From Paenibacillus sp. RC334 (lineage in GTDB: Bacteria; Bacillota; Bacilli; Paenibacillales; Paenibacillaceae), in NCBI RefSeq assembly GCF_030034735.1, contig NZ_CP125370.1, positions 3,472,001 through 3,536,000 on the forward strand: a stretch of 64,000 nt of DNA, read 5' to 3'. Below are positions 1-9,924 of the stretch, piece after piece. The position numbers and the translations under genes were made by a program. Every line of letters starts with the position of its first letter. Positions within the stretch are counted from its first letter, which is position 1. Below the pieces are notes generated by a model. The model saw only the letters and a program-made list of their open reading frames with translations. It was not told where the DNA came from and ran no database searches.

Positions 1-700
1 CAAAGTGACTTTGAAGCCGGGTAAGCTCCTCATCAATACTGCTGCGATCCGCGAATAAAGCAATCTCCATTCCGAACTTATGCTCATCAAGCGTAAATGA
101 ACCATCCTGAAGCTCAGTAAGTCTATGTTTTAGCCTGTTACGGTAGTCGCTCACAACATGAGGAGCCAGCACAGTCATTTCATGATGCAGGGACTCCAAA
201 CGCGAAATACGGGATTCCACATCCTGCGCCAAATGCCCGCCTTCTCGTCTTCTCATGTCCAGCAGTCCCTGCAATGCTTCATTCAGAGCTTGCTGAAGCT
301 GCTCTCCCCAGCCCTCTTCGTCTCCATTGCAAACCTCACCAGGCTCACCCAGAACGTCAGGCAGCGCAAGAATGTCGCTTATACCCAACGTTCCCTTCAC
401 GCCGTACCGATCCGCCAGCTGCTCCGCTGCATGCAAATAAGCCTGCACTACAGTGTCATTCAACCGTGCGGCGGGTATCTGTTCTTCATCACGTTCCCTG
501 TGAATGAAGACGTCGACACGGCCGCGCTTGATTTGCTGTTGAACCGTTCTTCTCAAGCCATCTTCATAACGAGTCCATTCGCGCGGAATCCTCATCATCA
601 CTTCGCAATAGCGGTGATTCACCGATTTCAGCTCCAAGCGCACTTTATAGCCTTCATAATGAAGGATGGCTTGACCGTATCCGGTCATACTCAATGACAT
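1..700 (-). CDS. yicC: YicC/YloC family protein, partial (3' end outside window)
   Basis: The reverse strand encodes a protein beginning MSLSMTGYGQA, which matches the conserved N-terminus of the YicC/YloC family (SMTG[FY]G). About 233 residues are visible before the window edge, covering the N-terminal domain and part of the C-terminal YicC domain. E. coli YicC is linked to RNA degradation and has been described as an endoribonuclease. I chose the ATG at 698-700 because GGATGTGA sits 5 bases upstream (7 of 8 matches to GGAGGTGA) and because the family motif starts there. An in-frame ATG at 713-715 is possible. The gene begins 36 bases after the stop of yitJ with no visible terminator, so the two may be cotranscribed. 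In Bacillus subtilis yloC lies close to yloA and yloB, both also present in this window. Confidence 0.88.
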   Translation of the reverse strand, partial: MSLSMTGYGQAILHYEGYKVRLELKSVNHRYCEVMMRIPREWTRYEDGLRRTVQQQIKRGRVDVFIHRERDEEQIPAARLNDTVVQAYLHAAEQLADRYGVKGTLGISDILALPDVLGEPGEVCNGDEEGWGEQLQQALNEALQGLLDMRRREGGHLAQDVESRISRLESLHHEMTVLAPHVVSDYRNRLKHRLTELQDGSFTLDEHKFGMEIALFADRSSIDEELTRLQSHF

Positions 701-735
701 CGGCATCACATCCATTATACTATTGTAATTGATTA

Positions 736-2628
736 TTATAGTCGAAACAAGGGGGCCTGCACACGGCCGGATTTTTGCCATACATAAGAAGTCAGCTCCG
801 CCGTCATTTCATAGAACATAAATGGAGTCATTAAATAGATACCGTTAAAATGCTCCATCGCCGTATCTAGCAGCTCCTTGGCAATGGTCACGCCCATCGC
901 GCGGCCTTCCGCCCCCTCCAGACCAGACATACGTGCACGAACCTCGTCCGACAACTGGATGCCGGGTACCTCGTTGTGCAAGTACTCCGCATTGCGCCCG
1001 CTGGCCAGCGGCATAATACCGATAAAAATCGGCACCTCCAAATGACGGGTCTGTTCCGCCATGGCTATAATCAGTTCGCGGTCGTAAACAGGCTGGGTCA
1101 TAATGTAATCCGCACCGGAAGCAATTTTTTTCTCCAGCCGCTGCACAGCTTTGCCCAAATGCTTGACATTGGGATTAAAAGCGGCACCCACCACAAAATT
1201 AGCTTTTTGCTTGAGTGGCTTGCCGGAAAAAGCGATACCGTCATTCAATTGCTTGATCATACGTATAATTTCAAAAGAAGTCATATCATACACCGAGCTG
1301 GCACCAGGCAAATCACCGAACCGCGCCGGATCTCCTGTAACGGCCAATACATGATCAATGCCCAGCGCATCAAAGCCCATCATGTGGGACTGGGTACCAA
1401 TCAGGTTACGATCACGGCAGGCAATATGAATTAACGGGCGCATGCCCGTTTCAAGGCTCACCAAATGTCCAAGCGCCATGTTGCTCATGCGAGTAACCGC
1501 AAGTGAATTGTCTGCCAGCGTAAGCGCGTCGGCCCCGGCCGCTTTCAGTGCCTGTGCCCCCTGCATGAACCGTGTAATGTCCAGATCGCGCGGAGGATCA
1601 AGCTCTACAATCACCGTATGCCGTTCCTTGACCAATTCCACAATGTTGGGTTCGCTGGCGCTTCTACCGTTGCCCCGTTCCCCTTCACGTGCAATCTGTT
1701 CCGGCTCAGCCACAATGACTGGCGCATCTGTCAGTATCTCTCTTGGAGCCAGAGGAGGAGGCTGCAAACCATTCAAAGCTTTTGAAATCGCTGCGATATG
1801 CTCTGGTGTGGTGCCGCAGCAGCCACCGATGATTCTCGTACCCAGCTCTACGAAGGAAGCAGCGCATTCCCCAAAATATTCAGGCGATGCACCATACACA
1901 TAGTGACCATCCACATAATCCGCCAGACCCGCATTAGGATATACGGACAGCGGTACAGACAGCGGACCGTCCAGCTGCTCCATCACACTCATAATCCCCT
2001 GTGGGCCAGAGTGGCAGTTAAATCCGAGGATATCCGCCCCTTCATTTCGCAGCACCGTAAAAGCCTCCGCCACCGAAAATCCATCCTGTGTACGCCCTAC
2101 CTGATCTACCGCAAACTGACAAATCACCGGGGTATTACTATATTTACGCACACCACGAAGGGCAATGCGCACTTCATCCAGCGAATAGAACGTTTCGCAC
2201 AAAATGCCGTCCACCCCTTCGGAGAGAAGTGCATCAATCTGCTGATCATAGTTACGTGCCAGCTCTACCTTTGATATATTAAGCCGTTTGCCACCGCATA
2301 TGGAGCCTACCGCACCCACCACATAGTGCTCTGGGCCAGCCGCTGCTCTGGCAATTCTCACCCCGGCACGGTTAATTTCTTCCACCTTGGATTCCAGCCC
2401 GAAGCGGGCCAGTTTATAATCGTTTGCAGAAAACGTATTGGTCTCCAGCAACCGTGCTCCCGCTTGTACATATTGACGATGCACGTCTGATATGACGTCA
2501 GGCGACGTGATATTCAGCTCTTCGTAAGACGTATTTACCGGAAATCCAAGCTGATATAAAAAGGTTCCCATTGCGCCGTCTCCGACAATAATTTCACGAT
2601 CCAGCACAGTACGCAAATCCGGTTTCAT
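736..2628 (-). CDS. yitJ: Bifunctional homocysteine S-methyltransferase / methylenetetrahydrofolate reductase
   Basis: This 630-residue protein fuses two domains. Residues 1-285 form a homocysteine S-methyltransferase barrel with GDGAMGT at 16-22 and the zinc cysteines C205 (FNC) and C270/C271 (GGCCG). Residues of about 327-620 form a MetF-type 5,10-methylenetetrahydrofolate reductase barrel (ITRFMQ, LAVTGDPARFGD). The architecture and length match B. subtilis YitJ, which acts in methionine synthesis and the methyl cycle. The ATG is preceded by GGTGGAGAAGAGGAC. In B. subtilis yitJ is controlled by an S-box (SAM) riboswitch. The 150 bases upstream here contain no recognisable S-box, so control must differ or act elsewhere. 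The start lies about 150 bases after the stop of the secreted-protein gene. Confidence 0.94.
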   Translation of the reverse strand: MKPDLRTVLDREIIVGDGAMGTFLYQLGFPVNTSYEELNITSPDVISDVHRQYVQAGARLLETNTFSANDYKLARFGLESKVEEINRAGVRIARAAAGPEHYVVGAVGSICGGKRLNISKVELARNYDQQIDALLSEGVDGILCETFYSLDEVRIALRGVRKYSNTPVICQFAVDQVGRTQDGFSVAEAFTVLRNEGADILGFNCHSGPQGIMSVMEQLDGPLSVPLSVYPNAGLADYVDGHYVYGASPEYFGECAASFVELGTRIIGGCCGTTPEHIAAISKALNGLQPPPLAPREILTDAPVIVAEPEQIAREGERGNGRSASEPNIVELVKERHTVIVELDPPRDLDITRFMQGAQALKAAGADALTLADNSLAVTRMSNMALGHLVSLETGMRPLIHIACRDRNLIGTQSHMMGFDALGIDHVLAVTGDPARFGDLPGASSVYDMTSFEIIRMIKQLNDGIAFSGKPLKQKANFVVGAAFNPNVKHLGKAVQRLEKKIASGADYIMTQPVYDRELIIAMAEQTRHLEVPIFIGIMPLASGRNAEYLHNEVPGIQLSDEVRARMSGLEGAEGRAMGVTIAKELLDTAMEHFNGIYLMTPFMFYEMTAELTSYVWQKSGRVQAPLFRL

Positions 2629-2781
2629 GTCCTCTTCTCCACCCCGCTCTTTATTTTCATACTAATGTAACATAAAGAGACTGCAAACATAAGCCAAAAA
2701 CAAAAAAAGCCGCCCCACTCCCCATATTTATGCGATCAGGAGCGAAGCAACTTGACTCATCATAGCTATATTCTATTACCT

Positions 2782-3813
2782 TTATTGCAATTTCCCATCG
2801 GCAGAATGAAGAGAGAATGCGTAAAAAGTTCCTTTTTTATTCACTTTACCCACAATAGAGGGCGTCCCCTTTTGTTTTTTGGAAAATGTATATGCATTCC
2901 CCTGGATTTCAACACTATAATCGGATAAGTTAATGTTAAATAACAGTTGGACCTTGGGCTTGGCCAGCTTCAAAGCTTCAGAGGCCGTATATTTAGGGCT
3001 GGTAAACGATTTTTTGAAATCCGTGTCATCGTTCCAGTCCACCCCAAAGGTGGATACAGCCAGCACTTTGCCGGTTACTGCGCCAATTTTGACCTCACTC
3101 GCCTCGCTTGCATCCTCAAACGACCAATAAGAAAGCCCTTTTGCCTCGTCCTTGTAACGTGAAGCATGCAGCACCGTGATACGCTGTCCGCTAACACGCT
3201 TGAAGCTGTTCACTGCACGATTTAGCAATACAGGGTCCACCTGCTTCAGCGGATAGTCGGCATTAATGGTGATGCTGTTGCCGCGATCCACATCAACGTA
3301 CAGCGAGGAAGCCTTTTCCCCGGCCCCCCAGAACACCCAATAATTCGAAGGCTTGTTAGACTGGTAAGGGGATTTGACCCGCCAGAATGCCTCAAATTGC
3401 TGGGGACGCTTGCTATCAAACGCTTTGGCGCTGTTCAGCACTTTAGTTTTGAGTGGCGCGTCCATCGCTTTTGCCAAGCTGCTTATTTTATATCGAACGG
3501 TTGTAGAATCCACTCTGTTTTTTTCCTTATTATATTCCGTCTGAATCGTAGCTGTTCCATCCTCCAGTTCGCCCTCGACAATCCAGGTTTTACCCATATC
3601 CGTCACATCGTCAAATTGAAATGCCGTCTTCGTACCGATGAGTTCTTGTACTGCCTTTTCCAAACGATTCACGACAGTAGGGGTTAGTGAGCCGACCTGC
3701 TTATCAGTCGTTTTTTCCGCAGTAGCAGGAACGGTCGCGGCCTGAGCCGGAAGCGCGGCGACTACAAATATAAGAGCTGCAAACGCTGAAATCCAACGAA
3801 ATTTCCGCACCAT
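2782..3813 (-). CDS. Secreted protein of unknown function, YPEB/PepSY-like
   Basis: The predicted product has 343 residues. It begins MVRKFRWISAF followed by a hydrophobic stretch ending AAALPAQAA-like, a clear Sec signal peptide. I chose the ATG at 3811-3813 because AAGGAGG lies 6 bases upstream; a longer reading frame extends further but lacks a ribosome site there. The mature part has alternating hydrophobic and charged strands and a recurring theme of the form S-[YF]-W-[SV]-F followed by a K-I/T-G-x-V turn. This recalls the PepSY/YPEB and YcdB/YcdC propeptide-like domains seen in many secreted Paenibacillus proteins. That family placement is an inference. No catalytic motif is evident. 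It may be a peptidase inhibitor or a cell-surface protein. Confidence 0.7.
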   Translation of the reverse strand: MVRKFRWISAFAALIFVVAALPAQAATVPATAEKTTDKQVGSLTPTVVNRLEKAVQELIGTKTAFQFDDVTDMGKTWIVEGELEDGTATIQTEYNKEKNRVDSTTVRYKISSLAKAMDAPLKTKVLNSAKAFDSKRPQQFEAFWRVKSPYQSNKPSNYWVFWGAGEKASSLYVDVDRGNSITINADYPLKQVDPVLLNRAVNSFKRVSGQRITVLHASRYKDEAKGLSYWSFEDASEASEVKIGAVTGKVLAVSTFGVDWNDDTDFKKSFTSPKYTASEALKLAKPKVQLLFNINLSDYSVEIQGNAYTFSKKQKGTPSIVGKVNKKGTFYAFSLHSADGKLQ

Positions 3814-3928
3814 GAACGGCCTCCTTATCGTTTTCTCATTTTCTATATTATACATGGTTCAGACGTCAAAAAAAGACAGAATGTTGCTTCATGCCCCGCA
3901 TTTCCTTCATTTTATACGAAAAAAGGCG

Positions 3929-3955
3929 AAAAAAAGAAGACCGGCTAAGGTCTTC
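3929..3955 (-). terminator. Intrinsic terminator after dapF
   Basis: A 7-bp perfect stem (3936-3942 with 3949-3955, GAAGACC/GGTCTTC) is followed on the reverse strand by seven consecutive T residues. It lies 50 bases after the dapF stop codon. Confidence 0.85.
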
Positions 3956-4004
3956 ATCACACTTATCCCAATCTTCCTCTATCACAATGCTGCATTCGCT
4001 TATT

Positions 4005-4838
4005 TCAGGACAAACGACCATCGTACACAATCTCAGCCGGCCCCGTCATATATACATGATTGTCATTCTCGTTCCATTCGATATCCAGATCTCCGCCCTT
4101 CAGGCTGACAATCGCGCGGCGGTCGCTATATCCGTTCAATACAGACGCCACAAGCGTAGCACAGGCTCCGGTTCCACATGCCAACGTAGGCCCGGCTCCC
4201 CGCTCCCATACTCTCATGTCAATGTGGTCCCGGCTTCGTACCGTAGCGAACTCGACATTTGTTTTTCTAGGGAACAGCGGGTGGCATTCCAGCTTCGGCC
4301 CCCAGGCTTCCAGATCAAAGCCAGGTGCATCCTCAACATAAATGACACAGTGCGGATTGCCCATGGATACAGCTGTAAAACGAAAGCCGCTGCCTCCAGC
4401 TTCGATGGACTGGTTGATGACACTAGCCAGATCCAGCGTTGTTGGAATTTTCAAACCCTCCAGAATCGGTTCTCCCATATCCACCTTCACTTGACGTACA
4501 AGTCCGCCCTCTACGGTCAATTCGACCTGCTGCACACCTGCACCCAGCGTCTCAATCGTAATCTGATCACGACTGATATGCTTGCGGTCATACACATATT
4601 TGGCTGCACAACGGATGGCATTTCCGCATTGCTCAGCCTCCGAGCCGTCTGAATTAATGATGCGCATGCAGAAATCCGCTCTTTCAGATGGCAATATATA
4701 TACCAGACCGTCAGCGCCGACACCAAAATGTCGGTCACACAGCCGAACAGCCAATTCCGAAGCGTCAGGCGGCAATTCCTGATACCCAAACCAAACGATA
4801 AAATCATTACCCAATCCGTGCATTTTTGTGAATTCCAT
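4005..4838 (-). CDS. dapF: Diaminopimelate epimerase
   Basis: This 277-residue protein interconverts LL- and meso-diaminopimelate, giving the precursor for lysine and for peptidoglycan cross-links. The two catalytic cysteines are visible as C71 in the EQCGNAIR motif and C221 in ACGTGACA. The N-terminus MEFTKMHGLGNDFIV is typical, and the length equals the family norm. A G-rich ribosome site (CGGGGGGAAG) lies just upstream of the ATG. The gene sits between a secreted-protein gene and a Ca2+ ATPase on the same strand, with 116 bases to the ATPase. It ends in a strong terminator, so it is probably the last gene of its transcription unit. Confidence 0.97.
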   Translation of the reverse strand: MEFTKMHGLGNDFIVWFGYQELPPDASELAVRLCDRHFGVGADGLVYILPSERADFCMRIINSDGSEAEQCGNAIRCAAKYVYDRKHISRDQITIETLGAGVQQVELTVEGGLVRQVKVDMGEPILEGLKIPTTLDLASVINQSIEAGGSGFRFTAVSMGNPHCVIYVEDAPGFDLEAWGPKLECHPLFPRKTNVEFATVRSRDHIDMRVWERGAGPTLACGTGACATLVASVLNGYSDRRAIVSLKGGDLDIEWNENDNHVYMTGPAEIVYDGRLS

Positions 4839-4954
4839 AGCTTCCCCCCGCCGTTGCTGCTAATCTCATGCTCCTTATGAAGCTTTGGTTCCATGATAGC
4901 ATACGGGGCAAAAAGGGAAAAGTGATGCAAGTATGTCTGTCCCGAGCAGGAAGC

Positions 4955-7753
4955 TTAAGCCGAAAACTTCGTGCGCCCTGGAGCGAAGCGCGTATGTCCG
5001 CCACGACGACGGTTGCGTCTGCCACCCCATACGCTTCCCGCCCCCATCAGGAAGGTCGGAATACCGGCAGCGACAATGGAAAGCGCCCATTCGCGGAAGC
5101 CGAGCGGTACCGTTTTGAAAATAGGTTGCAGCACAGGTACGTACATAACCACCAGCATCAGCACCACCGAAGACAGCACGGCAAGCACGAGATAACTATT
5201 TTGAAACGGATTACGGTGGAAAATAGAACGGGAGCTGCGACAATCAAACACATGAATGAGCTGTGCCAGCACCAACGTGGCGAAGGCAACCGATTGTGCC
5301 TTGACCAGTTGTGCCGCGTTATCAGGCGCGATACGCAGTGTCAGCCAGAACGCCGCAAGCGTACATAAGCCGATCAGCAGGCCGCGACTAATGATTTTCC
5401 AGCCAAGACGGCGGGCGAAAATATTTTCCTTCGCGCCGCGTGGTTTGTGCTCCATAAGATCCTTTTCCGGCTGATCTACACCCAGAGCCATCGCGGGAAG
5501 CCCGTCAGTCACCAGGTTCACCCATAAAATCTGAATCGGAAGCAACGGCAATGGCAAACCGGCCATCATCGCGAAAAACATCGTCAAAATTTCACCGACA
5601 TTGGAGGCAAGCAGATAACGGATAAATTTACGAATATTTTCGTAAATATTTCGCCCTTCCTCAATCGCTGCTACAATCGTCGAGAAATTATCGTCGCTGA
5701 GCACGAGCGCAGCCGCTTCCTTGGTCACATCCGTTCCTGTTATGCCCATCGCAATACCGATATCCGACGCCTTAATCGCTGGCGCGTCATTCACGCCGTC
5801 TCCAGTCATGGCTACGACATGCCCGCGTCTTTGCAGCGATTTGACAATCCGCAGCTTATGCTCCGGGGATACCCGCGCATATACAGAGACCATGTCTACT
5901 GCTTTGTCCAGCGCCGCATCATCCATCACAGATAGCTGCTGTCCGGTCAGCACATGCGAGCCGCGCTGAAAAATGCCTAACTGCTGCGCAATGGCCTCAG
6001 CTGTTGTACCGTGGTCGCCCGTAATCATCACCGTGCGGATGCCAGCGCGGCGGCACTTGCTAATAGCTTCGCGGGCCTCGCGGCGCGGCGGATCAATCAT
6101 ACCCGTAAGGCCGATGAAGATGAGCTGATTCTCAGCCTCTTCCACCGAGACGACACGCTCATGCGAGCGGATATCCCGGTAAGCGACACTCAGTACACGG
6201 AGTGCCTCCGAGGCCATTCCTTCGTTGGCTGCCAGCACCTTTTGGCGCAGCGTGCCCGTTAGTGGAACGACATTCCCTTCCCATAAAATGTAGGAGCACT
6301 GACCTAACAGCACATCCGGCGCGCCTTTGGCAAATACGATATGCCCTCCTTGATGCCTTACAAGTACAGACATCCGTTTCCGCTCCGAGTCAAAAGGAAA
6401 TTCGCGTTCCCGTGTATACAGCTCATTCAGCCCCTGGCGCGTAACCCCGCCCTTGGCGGCTAACGTGACAAGCGCCCCCTCCGTCGGGTCGCCTTTCAGC
6501 TCCCAAACAGCGGACGGCATCGGCTCCTTGGTTTTCTTTTTTGAGCGTAGCTCATCCATGTCGGCTTGAACAATTTCCGCGTTATTGCACAGCACGCTGG
6601 CTTGCAGCAGTCTGCGAAGTGATTGTCCGTTTTTGAGGTCCGCAGGAGCATCCCTGTCCATAATATGTCCGTGCGGGTCATAGCCCTCTCCTGTCACTCC
6701 CCAGAAGCGACCGTCCACCCATAGCTTGGTGACCGTCATTTTGTTCTGGGTCAGTGTACCTGTTTTGTCAGAGCAAATGACAGACGCACATCCGAGCGTT
6801 TCAACCGAAGGCAGTTTTCTCACAATCGCCTTGCGTTTGATCATACGCTGCACGCCCAAGGCGAGCGCAATCGTCACAATGGCAGGCAAGCCTTCCGGTA
6901 TAGCTGCTACAGCCAAGCTCACCCCTGCCAGGAACATACTCATCGCTGGCTGTCCATGCAGGATACCCGCTACGACGACAAGCACCGTTAACGCCAGTGC
7001 TACAATGATCAGAATTTTACCCAATTGCTCCAGTCTGTGCTGCAACGGGGTCTCCTGAGACTCCGTATTTTGGATCAAGTCTGCGATTTTGCCCATTTCC
7101 GTATTCATGCCTGTACGAATAACGACTCCCTGAGCTGTACCTCTGGTCATCATTGTGCCCATAAAGCCGATGTTCTTTTGATCTCCCAGCGGTACCTCGG
7201 CGGCATGAATAGGACGGCAATGCTTGCTCACTGGAACCGATTCGCCAGTCAGGGCGGATTCCTCCACATCGCAGCCATTCGTGCTCAGCCATCTTATATC
7301 TGCGGGAATACGATCGCCGCTTTCCAATAGCACGATATCACCCGGTACCAGCTCTCTGGCCTGAATCTGAATCCGTTTGCCTGCTCGCAGTACTTTAGCG
7401 GTCGGAGCGGACATCTGCTTCAAAGCTCGAAGCGAACGTTCAGCTCTAAACTCCTGCACAAAACCAAGAATTCCATTCAGCACAACAATAGCAATAATGG
7501 TAATCGCATCCAGATATTCGCCGAGCAGGCCGGATATCAGTGTGGCTCCCATCAGTACGAGCATCATAAAATCCTTGAACTGATTCAGCAGCAGCAGGAT
7601 CGGCGAGACACGCTTCCCCTCGCTCAGCTCATTCCATCCTGACCTTTCTCTTCTTTCCGCAAGCTGTTCCTCCGAAAGACCCTGCTTCGGGTCGACTTCC
7701 AGGCTTGTTGAAAGCTGTTCATTGCTTAATTGGTGCCAGTGTGCTTGTTCCAT
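4955..7753 (-). CDS. yloB: P-type Ca2+-transporting ATPase (SERCA/PMCA-like)
   Basis: The product (932 residues from the chosen start) is a P2-type cation ATPase. It shows the TGES actuator motif (169-172), the phosphorylation site CSDKTGTLT with D329, the PEGLP calcium-site motif in TM4 (286-290), and later TGDGVNDAPA plus NVGEIL and NLVTDGLPA, which carry calcium ligands in TM5 and TM6. Ca2+ export is therefore well supported. B. subtilis YloB is the closest named relative and is a spore-related Ca2+ ATPase. The frame extends to a TTG at 7873. I chose the ATG at 7753 because homologues start close to the LS..Q.. cation-ATPase N-terminal domain and GGGAGG/GGGGAGA lie upstream. Divergent rqcH lies on the other side. 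Confidence 0.93.
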   Translation of the reverse strand: MEQAHWHQLSNEQLSTSLEVDPKQGLSEEQLAERRERSGWNELSEGKRVSPILLLLNQFKDFMMLVLMGATLISGLLGEYLDAITIIAIVVLNGILGFVQEFRAERSLRALKQMSAPTAKVLRAGKRIQIQARELVPGDIVLLESGDRIPADIRWLSTNGCDVEESALTGESVPVSKHCRPIHAAEVPLGDQKNIGFMGTMMTRGTAQGVVIRTGMNTEMGKIADLIQNTESQETPLQHRLEQLGKILIIVALALTVLVVVAGILHGQPAMSMFLAGVSLAVAAIPEGLPAIVTIALALGVQRMIKRKAIVRKLPSVETLGCASVICSDKTGTLTQNKMTVTKLWVDGRFWGVTGEGYDPHGHIMDRDAPADLKNGQSLRRLLQASVLCNNAEIVQADMDELRSKKKTKEPMPSAVWELKGDPTEGALVTLAAKGGVTRQGLNELYTREREFPFDSERKRMSVLVRHQGGHIVFAKGAPDVLLGQCSYILWEGNVVPLTGTLRQKVLAANEGMASEALRVLSVAYRDIRSHERVVSVEEAENQLIFIGLTGMIDPPRREAREAISKCRRAGIRTVMITGDHGTTAEAIAQQLGIFQRGSHVLTGQQLSVMDDAALDKAVDMVSVYARVSPEHKLRIVKSLQRRGHVVAMTGDGVNDAPAIKASDIGIAMGITGTDVTKEAAALVLSDDNFSTIVAAIEEGRNIYENIRKFIRYLLASNVGEILTMFFAMMAGLPLPLLPIQILWVNLVTDGLPAMALGVDQPEKDLMEHKPRGAKENIFARRLGWKIISRGLLIGLCTLAAFWLTLRIAPDNAAQLVKAQSVAFATLVLAQLIHVFDCRSSRSIFHRNPFQNSYLVLAVLSSVVLMLVVMYVPVLQPIFKTVPLGFREWALSIVAAGIPTFLMGAGSVWGGRRNRRRGGHTRFAPGRTKFSA

Positions 7754-7981
7754 TCTCCCCAATTCCCTCCCGGTCAGATAGTCCGTTTCCGTCGGTAGTG
7801 CGTAGGATGGCTGCCCGTAATTGCGTTTTTGTGCCACGAATGCTGATAAGCTGGACAGACTTTCTAGATTCAATCTATTCGGACAGGACCTGAAATATCA
7901 CAATGCCGCTTAAGTTTTGTCCCAAAGTTATGTATCATAGAAGGAAGGCAAAAATATTTGCTTCAAAGGAGAACAAACATT

Positions 7982-9727
7982 ATGGCATTGGACGGAATCG
8001 TAACCCGCGCTATCGTACACGAGCTGCAAGGCATCCGGGGCGGGCGCATCAATAAAATACATCAGCCGAACGATCACGATATCTTACTGAATCTGCGGGC
8101 TCAAGGCGGGAGTGTCAAGCTGCTGCTGTCGGCCAACCCGACATTCCCGCGTGTACATTTTACAGAACAAAGCTTTCTCAATCCGACGGAGGCCCCTATG
8201 TTCTGTATGCTGCTTCGCAAGCACTGCGAAGGTGGTATCATCGAAAAAATTAGCCAGGTGGGCATGGAGCGTATTATTCACATGGATGTGCGTCAGCGTG
8301 ATGAGCTGGGGGATATTTCACTCAAGCGAATTATCATTGAGCTGATGGGCAGACACAGCAACATTATTTTGCTTGACCCGGAAACAGGCGTTATGCTGGA
8401 CGGCATCCATCATGTTACACCGTCTATCAGCAGCTATCGGATCATCATGCCCGGCTTTCAATACACGGAGCCTCCTGAACAAAATAAGCTGAATCCGCTG
8501 GAAACGGAAGAAACAGCTTTCGCATCCTCATATCAGACAGCTATCGAAGCAGAAGAAGCTCCCAAACGCTGGATCGTGAACACCTTTACTGGACTGAGTC
8601 CCCTTATTGCCGAGGAGATGCTGACCCGAGTTTCCAACGAAGCACCTGCTGAGGATTATCGTCCGCTGTGGAATACATTTAGTCACATCATGGATGACGT
8701 CCGGGATCATCGTTTTCAGCCGGTATCCGGTCTGAACGCACAGGAAAAAGTGATATTTTCTGCCATTCCCCTCACGTTGATTCAAGGAGAGCGCAAAGAA
8801 TACACTACGATCAGCGAGTGTATGGAGGACTTTTTCGGTGAAAAAGCAGAACGGGATACGGTCAAGCAAAAGGTCAGTGACCTGCTGCGCTTCCTGCAAA
8901 ATGAACGGAGCAAAAACGTAAAAAAACTAGACCATCTGCATCAGGATTTAGCTGAGGCCGAGGACGCTGATCAATTTCGCATTTACGGGGAGCTGCTGTT
9001 CGCTTCGCTGCATGAAGTGAAAAAGGGCGACAAGGAAGTGACGCTCACCAACTTTTATGATGAAGAACAGCGTCCAATGACTATCCCGCTGGACCCGTTG
9101 CTGGGTCCATCAGATAATGCGCAACGGTACTTCAAAAAGTACAATAAATATAAAAACAGCCTGGCTGTCATTGATGAACAACTGGAGAAAACACACGAAG
9201 AAATTCGGTATATGGACAATCTCCTACAGCAACTGGCTCATGCCTCCATGAACGATATCGAGGAAATACGTGAAGAATTGGTTCAGCAAGGCTATCTCCG
9301 AGACCGGGTCAAAAAAGGGAAGAAAAAGAAGAAAACTGACCGTCCAACCTTACACGTATATACGTCATCCGAAGGCATCGAGCTGCTGGTCGGCAAAAAC
9401 AACTTACAGAACGAATATGTAACGAACCGACTGGCCGGGCCTAATGACACGTGGCTGCACACGAAAGATATTCCGGGGTCACACGTCGTTATTCGCGCTG
9501 AGCAATTCGGAGACACAACGCTGGAGGAAGCAGCTCAGCTCGCTGCCTATTTCAGCCAGGCCAAACAGTCCAGCAGCGTGCCCGTAGACGCCACCTTGAT
9601 CCGGCATGTGCGCAAGCCTAGCGGAGCCAAGCCCGGCTTTGTTATCTACGATCATCAGCGCACGCTCTTCATCACACCCGACGAGGAGCTGGTCAAAAAG
9701 CTGCCAAATCGCATCAAAAACGGCTGA
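7982..9727 (+). CDS. rqcH: Ribosome quality control factor RqcH (NFACT / FbpA-like)
   Basis: This 581-residue protein (B. subtilis YloA) binds stalled 50S subunits carrying peptidyl-tRNA and directs Ala tailing that marks the nascent chain for degradation. The NFACT-N domain starts MALDGIVTRAIVHEL and holds GGRI.KIHQP and MFCMLLRKH. A long charged coiled-coil/HhH middle region (about 300-450) follows, then a Lys-rich linker GKKKKK and the NFACT-R domain with NEY.T.R and WLHTKDIPGSHVVIR. The ATG at 7982 follows AAAGGAGAACAAACATT. The usual Asp-Arg pair of NFACT-N (D97/R98 in B. subtilis) is Glu96-Arg97 here. Proteins of this family were long annotated as fibronectin-binding proteins. Confidence 0.94.
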   Translation: MALDGIVTRAIVHELQGIRGGRINKIHQPNDHDILLNLRAQGGSVKLLLSANPTFPRVHFTEQSFLNPTEAPMFCMLLRKHCEGGIIEKISQVGMERIIHMDVRQRDELGDISLKRIIIELMGRHSNIILLDPETGVMLDGIHHVTPSISSYRIIMPGFQYTEPPEQNKLNPLETEETAFASSYQTAIEAEEAPKRWIVNTFTGLSPLIAEEMLTRVSNEAPAEDYRPLWNTFSHIMDDVRDHRFQPVSGLNAQEKVIFSAIPLTLIQGERKEYTTISECMEDFFGEKAERDTVKQKVSDLLRFLQNERSKNVKKLDHLHQDLAEAEDADQFRIYGELLFASLHEVKKGDKEVTLTNFYDEEQRPMTIPLDPLLGPSDNAQRYFKKYNKYKNSLAVIDEQLEKTHEEIRYMDNLLQQLAHASMNDIEEIREELVQQGYLRDRVKKGKKKKKTDRPTLHVYTSSEGIELLVGKNNLQNEYVTNRLAGPNDTWLHTKDIPGSHVVIRAEQFGDTTLEEAAQLAAYFSQAKQSSSVPVDATLIRHVRKPSGAKPGFVIYDHQRTLFITPDEELVKKLPNRIKNG

Positions 9728-9819
9728 GCCGCACTAGCATAATCTAGTAAATAAGTATCCATTCAGGAACGCCCGCCACGAAGCATAGCATAGCGGACAA
9801 GTTCCTTGCATGCACTTAA

Positions 9820-9880
9820 AGCCCCTTATCTTGTGCAAAGCCACACTTCATGTGTGCAGACACAATACAAGGGGCTATTT
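9820..9880. terminator. Large stem-loop between convergent rqcH and the PHP gene
   Basis: Arms at 9820-9835 and 9861-9876 (AGCCCCTT..TTGTG against CACAA..AAGGGGCT) enclose a second hairpin CACAC-TTCAT-GTGTG. The following T-rich stretch is interrupted, so it is a probable but imperfect terminator, perhaps serving both directions. Confidence 0.6.
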
Positions 9881-9924
9881 GTGTTTCCTATTGCTGTTTC
9901 CTATCGTCATTCTGTGATACATTT

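Noticed and set aside
4868..5368. Overlapping small frames around the dapF-ATPase junction
   Set aside because: Antisense or out of frame with two clear genes.
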